A DNA stretch of 62,893 bases from Brevibacterium sp. 239c (GCF_900169365.1 NZ_FXZH01000023.1:1-62893); one strand, 5' to 3'. Numbered from the stretch's first letter, positions 25,512 to 34,486 are shown. Numbers and translations are program-made. Notes: generated by a model from the sequence alone, not told the origin.

Positions 25512-26723
25512 GTGGAACCAGAGGAATACTGCCGACTCATCATCTCATCGGCCCCCGACCGTACCGTGGAGTCGATTCCCGCGGAGTCAGCGCTCGGCAG
25601 AATCGCTGCCGAAGAGGTGATCGCCGATGCTCCCATCCCCGGCTTCGCCACCTCGGCGATGGACGGATTCGCATTGGATAAGAAGGCGTTGGCCAGTGCC
25701 CGGGCCGGCGCCGAGGTGGTTGTGCGCGGCGACATCCCCGCCGGCACCAAGCCGGTCGACATCAAACCCGGCACCGCCGTGCGAGTGATGACCGGAGCTC
25801 AGGTGCCCGCCACCGCCGAGGTGGTCGTCCCCGTCGAGCTCACCGATGCCAAGCGCACGGGGTCGGCTCCCGACCGGATCCGCGTCTCTTCGCTGCCCAT
25901 GGGGCTGCGAACTGGCTGGAACATCAGGACGGTGGGGGAGGACACCCTGAGTGGGGACGTCGTCATCCGCGCCGGTGAGGTGATCAATTCTGCGGGTGTG
26001 GGCACACTGGCCATGATGGGATGCGAGACCATCAGCGTCCACCGGCCACTGACCATCGGCCTCATCGTCACCGGAGATGAACTGCACACCCGGGACGAGC
26101 TGCAGGCAGAGCTGCACGCCGATCCTGGCGAGTCGGCGCAGCCGTTCATCCACAACTCGAATCTGCCCATGCTCAGCTCCGCGATCACTGCGGCCGGAGC
26201 CATTCCAGTCGAACGCAGCTGCGGGGATGACCCGACAGTTTTCCGACAGATCATCGACGAGCTCCGCGACTGCGTTGACCTGATCATCACGACCGGCGGG
26301 ATCAGTGCCGGTGCCTTCGAAGTCGTCAGACAGACCCTGAGCGATGACCATTCGACGTTCCTGCGCCTGACGATGCGCCCCGGAGGGCCCCAGGGTTACG
26401 GACGCTGCGACGATGTCCCTCTGCTGCATTTCCCCGGCACTCCGACAGGGGCACTCCTGTCCTTCCACCTCTTCGCACGATCGGTCATCGAGGCCAGTCC
26501 TCTCGCGGCGCGGTGGAAGAAGGCTGTCTACGCTGGCCCCGAAATCAGTGGCCACGGCAAGGCCCTCAGCCTGGTGCCTGGCTGCTTCAACATTGGGGGA
26601 GAGATCGCAGCTTTCGAACGTTCACGACTGCGAGACTTCTCCGGCGCCGATGTCATCATCCGAGTCCCGCAAGGCCCAGGGGCCATTCGCGACGGGGACA
26701 CCATTAAGGTCCTTGACTGCTGA
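25512..26723 (+). CDS. moeA: Molybdopterin molybdenumtransferase MoeA (copy 1)
   Basis: 403 residues. MoeA motifs are in order: FATSAMDGFAL near residue 45, TAVRVMTGAQVPATAEVVVP near residue 90, VTGDEL around 190, and TTGGISAGAFEVV around 260. The Asp of SAMDGFA and the SGG-like loop support catalysis: insertion of molybdate into adenylated molybdopterin. The start is a GTG with AAAGGA before it. It is followed by moeB, which fits a cofactor operon. A second MoeA lies at 29350; they differ clearly in sequence, so one may use tungstate or serve a different step. Confidence 0.93.
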   Translation: MEPEEYCRLIISSAPDRTVESIPAESALGRIAAEEVIADAPIPGFATSAMDGFALDKKALASARAGAEVVVRGDIPAGTKPVDIKPGTAVRVMTGAQVPATAEVVVPVELTDAKRTGSAPDRIRVSSLPMGLRTGWNIRTVGEDTLSGDVVIRAGEVINSAGVGTLAMMGCETISVHRPLTIGLIVTGDELHTRDELQAELHADPGESAQPFIHNSNLPMLSSAITAAGAIPVERSCGDDPTVFRQIIDELRDCVDLIITTGGISAGAFEVVRQTLSDDHSTFLRLTMRPGGPQGYGRCDDVPLLHFPGTPTGALLSFHLFARSVIEASPLAARWKKAVYAGPEISGHGKALSLVPGCFNIGGEIAAFERSRLRDFSGADVIIRVPQGPGAIRDGDTIKVLDC

Positions 26724-26806
26724 TTCCAAGCATGAGTTCGAATGCCAAGCTGCCCGAGCGGCGATGGCGAGGTGTCTGAGTGTCGATGCCGACTAGACTG
26801 AGGCAC

Positions 26807-27931
26807 ATGTCAGGACATGCGCTCAGTTCTGCGGACACGGCACGCTATGCACGCCAGATCCGCCTCAGCGGTTTCGGCCCGCAGGCCCAATCCGCGCTCC
26901 TCAACTCCCATGTGCTCGTCATCGGCGCCGGTGGGCTCGGGGCACCGGTCCTGACGTATCTGGCGGCCGCCGGTGTCGGACGCATCAGCATCGTCGACCC
27001 CGACACGGTGGAACTGAGCAACCTGCACCGCCAATTCATCCACTCTGAGGCACGCGTGGGCCATCGGAAGGTCGAATCTGCCAAACAGCGGATGGGCGAG
27101 CTGAACTCGACCCTCGACATCATCACCCACCCGGTGCTGCTGACACCGGACAACGCCCTCGACCTCATCGGTGACGTCGATATCGTCATCGACGGAAGCG
27201 ATAACTTCGCGACGAGATACCTAGCCAACGACGCCTGCGAGATCCTTGAGAAGCCCCTCGTCTGGGGCACGATCCTCGGATTCGACGGCCAGGTCGCTGT
27301 CTTCGACACCACCCAGGGGTCAACCCTGCGCGACCTCTACCCGGTCGTCCCCGCACCCGGGTCGGTCCCGGACTGTGCGACTGCCGGAGTCCTCGGGGCG
27401 CTGTGTGGAAGCATCGGTGCAGCCATGGCGATGGAGACGATCAAAATTCTCACCGGCATCGGCTCCCCGCTCTACAACGCGGTCTCCATCCACAGCAGCC
27501 TCGACGCCAGCTGGGAGAGCGTTCCGGTAGGTCGGATACCGCACCGGGATCCGGTCAGGGACCTGGAGAGCCACCTCGGCGACTATGGTGCCGAGCACGG
27601 CGAACACGGTGTACACGAAAACGGGTTGTCGTCTGGGACCTCAGCGGGCACGGATCCGAGCGTGACGTGGGCGAACATCGCACCCGGCACGCACCTCGTC
27701 GACATCAGAGACGATGAAGAAGTCTCGGGAGGAATGGTCCCCGGAGCACAGCACATCCCCATCGACGCTCTCCTCGCCGATCCCGGACAGATCGCCGATC
27801 AGGAGCCAGTCGCACTCTACTGCCGTTCGGGCGTGCGCTCCTCGCGGGCCTGTGCTCAGCTTCGTGCGCAGGGTGCGGATGTCACCTCGGTCTCCGGGGG
27901 CTATCTCGCGTATCTGTCACTGCCGCGCTGA
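26807..27931 (+). CDS. moeB: MoeB/ThiF-type adenylyltransferase with C-terminal rhodanese domain
   Basis: 374 residues. The ThiF fold has the ATP loop VIGAGGLGAPVL (residues 38-48), the Arg finger of HRQFIH and the Asp of DGSDNFATRY. Residues about 285-374 are a rhodanese domain with the sulfur-carrying Cys339 (LYCRSGVRSS). It adenylates the C-terminal glycine of MoaD and supplies sulfur to make the MoaD thiocarboxylate. The E. coli-type CxxC zinc pairs are missing, as in many MoeZ/MoeBR proteins. A His/Glu-rich linker (YGAEHGEHGVHENG) joins the domains. The downstream moaD is convergent. Confidence 0.92.
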   Translation: MSGHALSSADTARYARQIRLSGFGPQAQSALLNSHVLVIGAGGLGAPVLTYLAAAGVGRISIVDPDTVELSNLHRQFIHSEARVGHRKVESAKQRMGELNSTLDIITHPVLLTPDNALDLIGDVDIVIDGSDNFATRYLANDACEILEKPLVWGTILGFDGQVAVFDTTQGSTLRDLYPVVPAPGSVPDCATAGVLGALCGSIGAAMAMETIKILTGIGSPLYNAVSIHSSLDASWESVPVGRIPHRDPVRDLESHLGDYGAEHGEHGVHENGLSSGTSAGTDPSVTWANIAPGTHLVDIRDDEEVSGGMVPGAQHIPIDALLADPGQIADQEPVALYCRSGVRSSRACAQLRAQGADVTSVSGGYLAYLSLPR

Positions 27932-27972
27932 GACTCCGTGCCGTACTTAGAATCCCAGTCGCACTGACACTC

Positions 27973-28218
27973 TCAGCCGCCGGCGAAGGGTGGGAGCACG
28001 TCGACGATATCGCCCTCGCCCAGAGCCGCGCGAGGATCTGTGGCCGCGATCGCGTTGACCAGGAAGCTTGAACGGGAGATGACTGTTGTCGCCTCCGCAC
28101 CGGCATCCTTCGTCAGCGTCGCGATCAGTTCGTCAATGGTCGCCGCAGTCGCGGTGCATTCCTTGGTTCCGAAGGCTTCTCGTGCGGCTGCGAAGAACCG
28201 GACTCTGATCTGGGGCAC
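27973..28218 (-). CDS. moaD: Molybdopterin synthase small subunit MoaD
   Basis: 81 residues of ubiquitin-like fold ending in the required double glycine (PPFAGG), which MoeB adenylates and which becomes a thiocarboxylate. N-terminal IRVRFFAAAREAFG and C-terminal EGDIVDVLPP are family hallmarks. The GTG start directly follows the moaA stop codon, with GGAGG inside the end of moaA, so it is translationally coupled. Confidence 0.92.
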   Translation of the reverse strand: MPQIRVRFFAAAREAFGTKECTATAATIDELIATLTKDAGAEATTVISRSSFLVNAIAATDPRAALGEGDIVDVLPPFAGG

Positions 28219-29307
28219 TTATCCTCCGATGGCGCTCATGGGACGTTGGGGCTGTTCGAAGCTCTCGGAATCCATGCCGTGACCCGCCAGCTTCTTCCAG
28301 TGCGCGCCCTTCCACAGATTAGCGATGGCTTCATCGTCGGCACCACCGCGCATGGCGGTGAGCAGGTCGACCTCGGTGTGTGAGAACAGGCAGGTGCGCA
28401 CCCGTCCCTCTGCGGTCAGGCGGGTGCGGGTGCAGTCGGCGCAGAACGGACGGGTCACCGAGGCGATGATGCCTACGTCGCCGATGATGGTCTCCGGGTC
28501 ATCCCTACTGGCAACGAGGAACTTCTCTGCCGGAGCACCGTTCCGAGGGGCCGAATCCGGGGTGAGGACGAAATCGGGCTCAAGCAGAGCGAAGATGTCA
28601 GCGGCCGTGATCATGGTGCCGCGTTCCCAGGAGTGTCCGGCGTCGAGGGGCATCTGCTCGATGAAGCGCAGTTTGAGTCCGCGCTCGAGGCACCATGCCA
28701 ACAGTTCTGGAGCCTGGCCGTCGTTGACACCGGGCAGCAGAACAGCATTGATCTTCACAGGGTCCATACCTGCGGCTTGGGCACCCTCGATTCCTTCGAG
28801 CACCCGGTTGAGGAACGGGCGGCGAGTGATCGTGGCGAAGGTTTCAGGGTCGACGGTGTCGAGAGAGACATTGATGCGGTCGAGTCCCGCGTCCCGCAGC
28901 TTCGCCGCGCGCTTATCGAGACCGATGGCATTCGTCGTCAGAGCGATATTGGGCCGGGGGTCCAGCGCGGCGACTCCGGCGATGATGTCGGTGACGTCCT
29001 TGCGAGTCAACGGTTCCCCGCCGGTGAATCTGACCTGGTCGACGCCGAACTTCTCCACCCCGATGCGCACGAAGCGGATGATCTCCTCGGCCGTCATCGC
29101 CGCATCGCGAGACATGAACTCCACACCTTCTTCGGGCATGCAGTAGCTGCATCGCAGGTTGCAGAAATCGGTCAGCGAGATGCGCAGGTCTCGGGCTCGT
29201 CTGCCGAAGGTGTCCAGGAGCGAATCCTCCTGATGCGCTGTGAACGTCTCACCCGGGTCCACGGTTGGAGTCCTCAGTACAGGTGTGGGCAGGCTGATCT
29301 TCCGCAT
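28219..29307 (-). CDS. moaA: GTP 3',8-cyclase MoaA
   Basis: 362 residues. The radical-SAM cluster cysteines are Cys49, Cys53 and Cys56 (CNLRCSYC), the SAM motif FTGGEPLTRKD follows, and the second 4Fe-4S site is in CADCTRTRL plus a later Cys (VRTC). The C-terminus ends in the conserved double Gly (AIGG) needed for activity. It converts GTP to 3',8-cyclo-GTP with MoaC, the first step of molybdopterin synthesis. The start at 29307 has a perfect AAGGAGG; the extra 26 codons upstream cross the promoter. Divergent from moeA2. Confidence 0.95.
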   Translation of the reverse strand: MRKISLPTPVLRTPTVDPGETFTAHQEDSLLDTFGRRARDLRISLTDFCNLRCSYCMPEEGVEFMSRDAAMTAEEIIRFVRIGVEKFGVDQVRFTGGEPLTRKDVTDIIAGVAALDPRPNIALTTNAIGLDKRAAKLRDAGLDRINVSLDTVDPETFATITRRPFLNRVLEGIEGAQAAGMDPVKINAVLLPGVNDGQAPELLAWCLERGLKLRFIEQMPLDAGHSWERGTMITAADIFALLEPDFVLTPDSAPRNGAPAEKFLVASRDDPETIIGDVGIIASVTRPFCADCTRTRLTAEGRVRTCLFSHTEVDLLTAMRGGADDEAIANLWKGAHWKKLAGHGMDSESFEQPQRPMSAIGG

Positions 29308-29349
29308 TCTGCCATCCTCCTTGATCAACATTATGGATATCATCGTCCC
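29308..29349. promoter_or_regulatory. 42-bp divergent moaA/moeA2 promoter region
   Basis: Only 42 bases separate the two start codons and must hold both promoters. On the plus strand TATCAT (29338-29343) ends six bases before the moeA2 ATG, the arrangement of a leaderless mRNA. On the minus strand TAATGT is a candidate -10 for moaA, which does have an SD. Confidence 0.5.
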
Positions 29350-30636
29350 ATGACTACCGCCATGATGCATCGTCACCGTGTCCAAGAGACGATCTCTGCA
29401 CTCCTAGACACACAGACCGTGTCGATCAGTGACCTCCTCGATGCACCGCGCAGGCTCGCGACCAGCGTCGCCTCGCCCATCGACGTTCCCGGCTTCGACA
29501 ATTCGAGCATGGACGGATACGCCGTGGCGGCTTCTACTCTGAATGCCGCAGCACAACGACCTGATCACGATGCGCAGGGAAATGCCCATACAGTCTACGG
29601 CCCCTTGCCCGTTCGCGGAAGGGTCGCCGCCGGCGCCATCGGTGAGAAAGTGGCACCCGGTGCCGTCATCGAGATCATGACAGGGGCGCCGCTGCCGGAG
29701 GGCACGGACACCGTCATCGCCATCGAGGCCACAGCCCCGGCGGAATTCGGTGCGCCGGAGATCACTATCGCACTGCCGAGCACGGACACAGGCCCTCGGC
29801 CCGGCACCTTCGTGCGCACTCGTGGCAGCGACGTCACCGCCGGGACAACGGTGCTCGATGCTGGTCTGATGCTCACGCCGGCTCACCTCGGCGTCGCGGC
29901 CTCCTGCGGAATCACCGCGCTCGAGGTTCAAAGTCTGCCGCGTGTGCTCATCGTGAGCACCGGGGATGAGATCACGGCCGAAGCCGCTGCCGGCATCCAC
30001 GACGCGAATTCGATCACCCTGGGTGCCAGCCTGCGTCGCCTCGGCGTCGACACATCCATCATCACCGTCCCCGACGATCCCCAGGCGCTGCTCGACGCCG
30101 TTCGCGGTGCCGACTGCGATCTCGTCATCTCCACCGGTGGGATCTCGAAGGGCGCCCATGAGGTCGTCAAACTCGCCGCTGACCTCGATGGAGAGTCAAG
30201 CATGGTCTTCGAGCCCATCGCGATGCAGCCCGGCGGGCCGCAGGGATGCGGGCATCTGGCGAACACCGCCTGGGTGGCTCTGCCCGGTAACCCCGTCAGC
30301 GCCTTGATCAGCTTCGAGATGTTCATTCGGCCTGCACTGCTGGGTCTGGCCGTGGATGAGGAACCTCGCGAGACCGAATACCACCGGCTCCTCGGGGGCC
30401 TCGATGAGGCTCCGCCCAGTGGAAAGCTGCAGGTGCGGCGGGCCGTGATGGATGCCGAAGGCCTCAAGCTTGTCGGGGGCGCACGTTCGCATCTGCTCCA
30501 CAACTACGCCCTGAGCACACATCTGGTCTTCATCCCACCGACAGATTCCGGAGCGCGGTCAGCAGCTTCCGGGGCGCAGGCGAATGAGTCCGAGCACGGC
30601 GCAGACGATAGGCTGAAGACGTGGAAGATCACATGA
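29350..30636 (+). CDS. moeA: Molybdopterin molybdenumtransferase MoeA (copy 2)
   Basis: 428 residues with the MoeA blocks FDNSSMDGYAV, IEIMTGAPLPEGTDTVI, VSTGDE, STGGISKGAHEVVK and LPGNPVSALISFEMF. This copy is closer to typical MoeA than the one at 25512 (LPGNP rather than FPGTP). No SD precedes the ATG; a TATCAT box six bases upstream suggests a leaderless start. It heads a run of five overlapping genes, and its stop overlaps moaC (ATGA). The long frame upstream to 28633 lies antisense to moaA and was discarded. Confidence 0.92.
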   Translation: MTTAMMHRHRVQETISALLDTQTVSISDLLDAPRRLATSVASPIDVPGFDNSSMDGYAVAASTLNAAAQRPDHDAQGNAHTVYGPLPVRGRVAAGAIGEKVAPGAVIEIMTGAPLPEGTDTVIAIEATAPAEFGAPEITIALPSTDTGPRPGTFVRTRGSDVTAGTTVLDAGLMLTPAHLGVAASCGITALEVQSLPRVLIVSTGDEITAEAAAGIHDANSITLGASLRRLGVDTSIITVPDDPQALLDAVRGADCDLVISTGGISKGAHEVVKLAADLDGESSMVFEPIAMQPGGPQGCGHLANTAWVALPGNPVSALISFEMFIRPALLGLAVDEEPRETEYHRLLGGLDEAPPSGKLQVRRAVMDAEGLKLVGGARSHLLHNYALSTHLVFIPPTDSGARSAASGAQANESEHGADDRLKTWKIT

Positions 30637-31103
30637 CACTCACGCACATCGACGACTCCGGTGCCGCCCATATGGTCGACGTCGGCGATAAGGACGTCAC
30701 CAAACGTCGCGCCGTCGCCACCGCACTCATCACCACCCGAAGCGAGGTGATCGATATCATCGCCGAGGCGGGTCTGCCCAAGGGCGATGCCCTGCCCGTG
30801 GCCCGTATCGCCGCAGTCATGGGCGCCAAACGCACCAGCGAGCTCATCCCGCTGTGCCACCCTCTGCCGCTGACCGGCATCGATGTCGACTTCGAACTCC
30901 TCGATGAAGGCGTCCGCATCACCGGTGCGGTGAAGACCGTGTCGAAGACCGGGGTCGAGATGGAGGCGCTGACGGCTGTGTCCATCGCCGCGCTGACTAT
31001 CTTCGACATGATCAAAGCCGTCGACAACCAGGCGATCATCGGTGACATCAAGGTCATCGAGAAGTCGGGTGGACGCAGCGGCGATTGGAATCGGGAAGCA
31101 TGA
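30633..31103 (+). CDS. moaC: Cyclic pyranopterin monophosphate synthase MoaC
   Basis: 156 residues, complete. Motifs are MGAKRTSELIPLCHPLPLTG, the GVEMEALTAVSIAALTIFDM block and C-terminal KSGGRSGDW, which includes the active-site Lys. It turns MoaA's product into cyclic pyranopterin monophosphate. It overlaps both neighbours by four bases. GGAAG lies upstream of the ATG at 30633; an in-frame GTG at 30621 is less likely. Confidence 0.95.
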   Translation: MTLTHIDDSGAAHMVDVGDKDVTKRRAVATALITTRSEVIDIIAEAGLPKGDALPVARIAAVMGAKRTSELIPLCHPLPLTGIDVDFELLDEGVRITGAVKTVSKTGVEMEALTAVSIAALTIFDMIKAVDNQAIIGDIKVIEKSGGRSGDWNREA

Positions 31104-31522
31104 GCGTCATCCACACCGGCATCGTCGAGACCCCGATCAGCACTGCTGCTCTTGAACCCGATGTCCTCGACGACACCTGTGGCGCTGTGGTCAGCTTCTC
31201 CGGTGTCATCCGCGACCATGACGGGGGGCGAGGAGTCACCCGGCTGGCGTATGAGTCCCATCCAGTGGCCAGTGATCAGATCGCCGAGGTGGCCGCTGAG
31301 ATTGCGGCAAAGCATCCGGCCGTGCGTCTGTCCGTCGTCCACCGCGTTGGTGCCCTCGAGATCGGCGATGTGGCCTTGGCCGCGGTCGTCGCCTCACCAC
31401 ATCGTCACGATTCCTTCGCCGCCTGCTCTGAGCTCATCGATGAGGTCAAGGCCCGGGTGGCGATCTGGAAGCACCAGTTCTTCGCCGACGGTGACGACGA
31501 ATGGGTCGGTGCCCTCGAATGA
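31100..31522 (+). CDS. moaE: Molybdopterin synthase large subunit MoaE
   Basis: 140 residues. It has the MoaE motifs GAVVSFSGVIRDHDGG, LAYESH, VHRVGALEIGD, SPHRHDSFAAC and the catalytic-lysine region VKARVAIWKHQFF. With thiocarboxylated MoaD it inserts the two sulfurs of the dithiolene. The ATG overlaps the moaC stop, and its own stop overlaps the next gene. Confidence 0.95.
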   Translation: MSVIHTGIVETPISTAALEPDVLDDTCGAVVSFSGVIRDHDGGRGVTRLAYESHPVASDQIAEVAAEIAAKHPAVRLSVVHRVGALEIGDVALAAVVASPHRHDSFAACSELIDEVKARVAIWKHQFFADGDDEWVGALE

Positions 31523-31920
31523 CCGAACTGCGCATCAGCGACGCGGCCCGTTTCCTCGGAGTCAGTGATGACACCATCCGCCGGTGGGTCAGCGAAGGCA
31601 AACTGACCCAGCGCAAGGACACCTCCAATCGTGCTGTGGTCGAGGGGCGCGAACTCGTGGCCCTGGCTCAGTCGAGTTCGGCCGCCCTCGAAGATCCGAC
31701 AGGAGTCGTCAGCTCCGCGCGCAACCGATTCGCTGGACTGGTCACCGACGTTGTCATCGACGGCGTGATGGCCCAGGTCAGCCTCCAGTGCGGTCCGTTC
31801 CGGGTCGTATCCCTGATGTCAGCAGAAGCATGCAGGCAACTTGAACTCGGACCCGGCAGCCTTGCCACAGCCTCGGTGAAGGCGACAATGGTCTCCATCG
31901 ACACGGCAGGTGTTCGCTGA
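31519..31920 (+). CDS. Helix-turn-helix protein with TOBE molybdate-binding domain
   Basis: 133 residues. An excisionase/MerR-like HTH (residues 3-45; ISDAARFLGVSDDTIRRWV) is joined to a single TOBE-like domain (about 70-130; SARNRFAGLVTDVVIDGVMA followed by QVSL), the fold that binds molybdate in ModE and Mop proteins. It is thus a compact ModE-like sensor, probably controlling modA and the cofactor genes. It overlaps the moaE stop and precedes modA by 89 bases, where a 14-bp palindrome offers a possible binding site. Confidence 0.88.
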   Translation: MTELRISDAARFLGVSDDTIRRWVSEGKLTQRKDTSNRAVVEGRELVALAQSSSAALEDPTGVVSSARNRFAGLVTDVVIDGVMAQVSLQCGPFRVVSLMSAEACRQLELGPGSLATASVKATMVSIDTAGVR

Positions 31921-31952
31921 GGCAGTGAATTCGCTCATTCAACCATCTATTG

Positions 31953-31966
31953 TCCGCAATTGCGGA
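31953..31966. promoter_or_regulatory. 14-bp palindrome upstream of modA
   Basis: TCCGCAATTGCGGA is a perfect palindrome in the 89-base gap between the HTH-TOBE gene and modA, 43 bases before the modA start. It differs from the E. coli ModE box but is well placed as an operator for the adjacent regulator. Confidence 0.5.
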
Positions 31967-32009
31967 GATGGATTAACGTTCTGAGTGCAAATGCGGGTTT
32001 AATGGAGAG

Positions 32010-32768
32010 ATGAAGTTTCTGTCCGCAGCCTGCATCGTCGCACTGCTCTCACTGACCGCCTGCTCCACCGGCACAGATTCGGACTCTCCATCCGGGGAGA
32101 AGACGACTCTGACCGTCTTCGCCGCGGCCTCCTTGACTGAGGTGTTCGGCGAGGTCGCCGAAGAGTTCTCCAAGTCTGAGCCTGATGTAGATGTGAAATT
32201 CTCCTTCGCCGGATCCTCGGACCTTGTCGCACAGATCTCCGAAGGGGCGCCGGCAGACGTCATCGCCACCGCCGATGAGAAGACCATGGACACTCTCGCC
32301 GGAGAGGACCTGCTGGCCGGACAGCCCTCGATCTTCGCCTCGAACACCCTGACTCTGGCTGTCCCCGAGGGAAACCCGGGCAAGATCAAAACCTCGAAGG
32401 ACTTCGCCGGCAAGGACCTCGTCGTCTGTGCACCGCAGGTGCCCTGCGGTGCGGCGACCCAGACGTGGGCGAAAAAGAACTCTGTCACGCTCGATCCGGT
32501 CAGCGAGGAGAATTCCGTCACCGATGTGCTGGGCAAAATCAGTGCAGGTCAGGCCGATGCCGGCATCGTATACGTCACCGATGTCGCCCGCGCAGGAGGA
32601 GATGTCGAAGAGGTCGAACTCGACGGCGCCGACAAGGTCATCAACAAATACCCCGCAGCCACCGTTGACGCCAGCGACAATAAGGACGCCGCCGATGCCT
32701 TCGTGAAGTTCCTAGCGTCGAAGGAAGCGTCACGTTCGCTGACAGACGCTGGATTCTCCTCCCCATGA
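32010..32768 (+). CDS. modA: Molybdate-binding lipoprotein ModA
   Basis: 252 residues. A lipoprotein signal with lipobox LTAC puts the lipid-bearing cysteine at Cys18. The mature part has the ModA pattern VFAAASLTEVFGEVAEEF, FSFAGSSDLVAQISEGAPAD (molybdate-contact serines) and VYVTDVARAG. It captures molybdate or tungstate outside the membrane and delivers it to the fused ModBC transporter, whose start overlaps this stop (ATGA). GGAGAG precedes the ATG. Confidence 0.94.
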   Translation: MKFLSAACIVALLSLTACSTGTDSDSPSGEKTTLTVFAAASLTEVFGEVAEEFSKSEPDVDVKFSFAGSSDLVAQISEGAPADVIATADEKTMDTLAGEDLLAGQPSIFASNTLTLAVPEGNPGKIKTSKDFAGKDLVVCAPQVPCGAATQTWAKKNSVTLDPVSEENSVTDVLGKISAGQADAGIVYVTDVARAGGDVEEVELDGADKVINKYPAATVDASDNKDAADAFVKFLASKEASRSLTDAGFSSP

Positions 32769-34462
32769 TGACGAAGACGCGTACACGCCACCATCACTCG
32801 GCGCTGCCGAGGTGGCTGTGGATTCCCGCTGCGCTCGGCATCGCCTTCCTCTTGGTCCCGATCATCGGTCTGGTCGCACGAATCGATCCGGGCCACCTCG
32901 GCGAGGTCATCCTGGCACCTGAATCACGCTTGGCGATGGGTCTGTCGCTGCTGACTTCCATTATTGCGGCCTTGACCTGCGTGGTCATCGGATTTCCTCT
33001 GGGGTACCTGCTGGCAACCCGGAACTTCCGCGGACAACGCGTCATCCGTACGCTCATATTGCTTCCGCTCGTCCTGCCACCGGTCGTCAGCGGTCTGGCC
33101 CTTCTCTACACCTGGGGACGAACCGCGGCTCTCGGATCCCTGCTCGCCGACATGGGACTCGGGTTGGCCTACACGTCGGCAGCAGTGGTCTTCGCACAGA
33201 TCTTCGTGTCACTGCCATTCATGGTCATGTCCGTCGAGACGGCTGTGGCCGCCCGCGGCCAGGACTTCGAACTCGCCGCCGCTGAACTCGGCGCCACACC
33301 CAACCGCGTGTTCTTCCACGTCACGCTTCCGCTCCTGCGCCAGGGGATCATGACCGGTGCCGTTCTCTGCTTCGCACGGGCGTTGGGGGAGTTCGGTGCG
33401 ACCCTGACCTTCGCCGGCTCCCTCTCCGGCGTCACCCGCACGATGCCGCTGCAGATCTATCTGGTCCGGGAAACCGACCCGCAATCAGCAATTGCGTTGT
33501 CTCTGCTCCTCATCGCCGTCGCCCTGATCATAATCGTCCTCGCCTATCGTTCCCCTCACGCACCCCGACTCCGCACACCCAGACTCCGAGCACAGACCCT
33601 CCGGGTATCCGAGCCGACGACACCATCGATGGGAGTGGCTCAGGCGGGCGGGTCACAGGCGAGAGGCATCGAACCGAGGACGGCGAGCGCCTCCGCGATC
33701 CATCTCTGCGCGTCTGTACCCGAGCGTGGTCTGGACATCGGCCTCTCGATTCCTTCTGGGGCGACGACGGCTCTGATCGGACGCAATGGGGCAGGCAAGT
33801 CCAGCCTGTTCCAACTCATGACCGGTGCCATATCCGCCGAATCAGGTTCCCTGCGCATCGGCGAGGACACCATCTTCGACCTCGAATGCGATAAGTGGCC
33901 TCCTATCCACGCCCGTGGAATCGTCCACCTCGCACAGACACCGCTTCTGTTCCCGCATCTGAACGTCATCGACAATGTGGCCTTCGGGCTCAAGGCTCAA
34001 GGACAGGCCGCCGGCGAAGCACGTGCGGCTGCGCAGGACATGCTCAACAGCCTCGGTGTCGGCCATTGCTCTGATCGGGCGCCGGAGGCTGTGTCCGGGG
34101 GACAGGCGGCCAGGATCGCGTTGGCCAGGGCTCTCGTGGTCGACCCGAAGCTGCTGCTGCTCGACGAACCTTTGGCTGCCCTCGACGTCGACGTCAAGGT
34201 CGAGACCAGGCGAGTGCTGGCCAAGGCTCTCACCGGTCGCAGCGCGATCATCATCACCCATGACGCCGAGGATGTCACCACCTTGGCAGCGACCCTGGTG
34301 CACATCGACTCCGGTCAGGTGGCCACCGTGTCACCGGTGGGGCAGGTGGGTCAGCGAATCGCCGACGTGGGATCGGGCATGCTGGGGCACGATTTCCTGA
34401 CCAGCTTTTGCGCCACCGACGCAGAGGGAATACTGTGCATTAGGTCACAGCAGTCACATTGA
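32765..34462 (+). CDS. ModB-ModC fusion: molybdate ABC permease joined to its ATPase
   Basis: 565 residues in one chain. Residues 1-260 are the ModB permease with about five or six membrane segments and the EAA loop (ELAAAELGATPNRVFFHVTL). A linker of about 45 residues follows. Residues about 300-565 are the ATPase: Walker A GRNGAGKSS, Q-loop LAQTPLLFP, signature VSGGQAARIALARAL, Walker B LLLLDEP and His in IITHD. The usual C-terminal TOBE regulatory domain of ModC is short or missing. In most bacteria modB and modC are separate. Here one polypeptide would dimerise to give the whole transporter core. Confidence 0.93.
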   Translation: MMTKTRTRHHHSALPRWLWIPAALGIAFLLVPIIGLVARIDPGHLGEVILAPESRLAMGLSLLTSIIAALTCVVIGFPLGYLLATRNFRGQRVIRTLILLPLVLPPVVSGLALLYTWGRTAALGSLLADMGLGLAYTSAAVVFAQIFVSLPFMVMSVETAVAARGQDFELAAAELGATPNRVFFHVTLPLLRQGIMTGAVLCFARALGEFGATLTFAGSLSGVTRTMPLQIYLVRETDPQSAIALSLLLIAVALIIIVLAYRSPHAPRLRTPRLRAQTLRVSEPTTPSMGVAQAGGSQARGIEPRTASASAIHLCASVPERGLDIGLSIPSGATTALIGRNGAGKSSLFQLMTGAISAESGSLRIGEDTIFDLECDKWPPIHARGIVHLAQTPLLFPHLNVIDNVAFGLKAQGQAAGEARAAAQDMLNSLGVGHCSDRAPEAVSGGQAARIALARALVVDPKLLLLDEPLAALDVDVKVETRRVLAKALTGRSAIIITHDAEDVTTLAATLVHIDSGQVATVSPVGQVGQRIADVGSGMLGHDFLTSFCATDAEGILCIRSQQSH

Positions 34463-34486
34463 AATTGCAATAAGGAGCACAACGAC

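Noticed and set aside
28633..29349. Upstream extension of moeA2 on the plus strand
   Set aside because: It is antisense to moaA and carries no domain; MoeA similarity begins at 29350.
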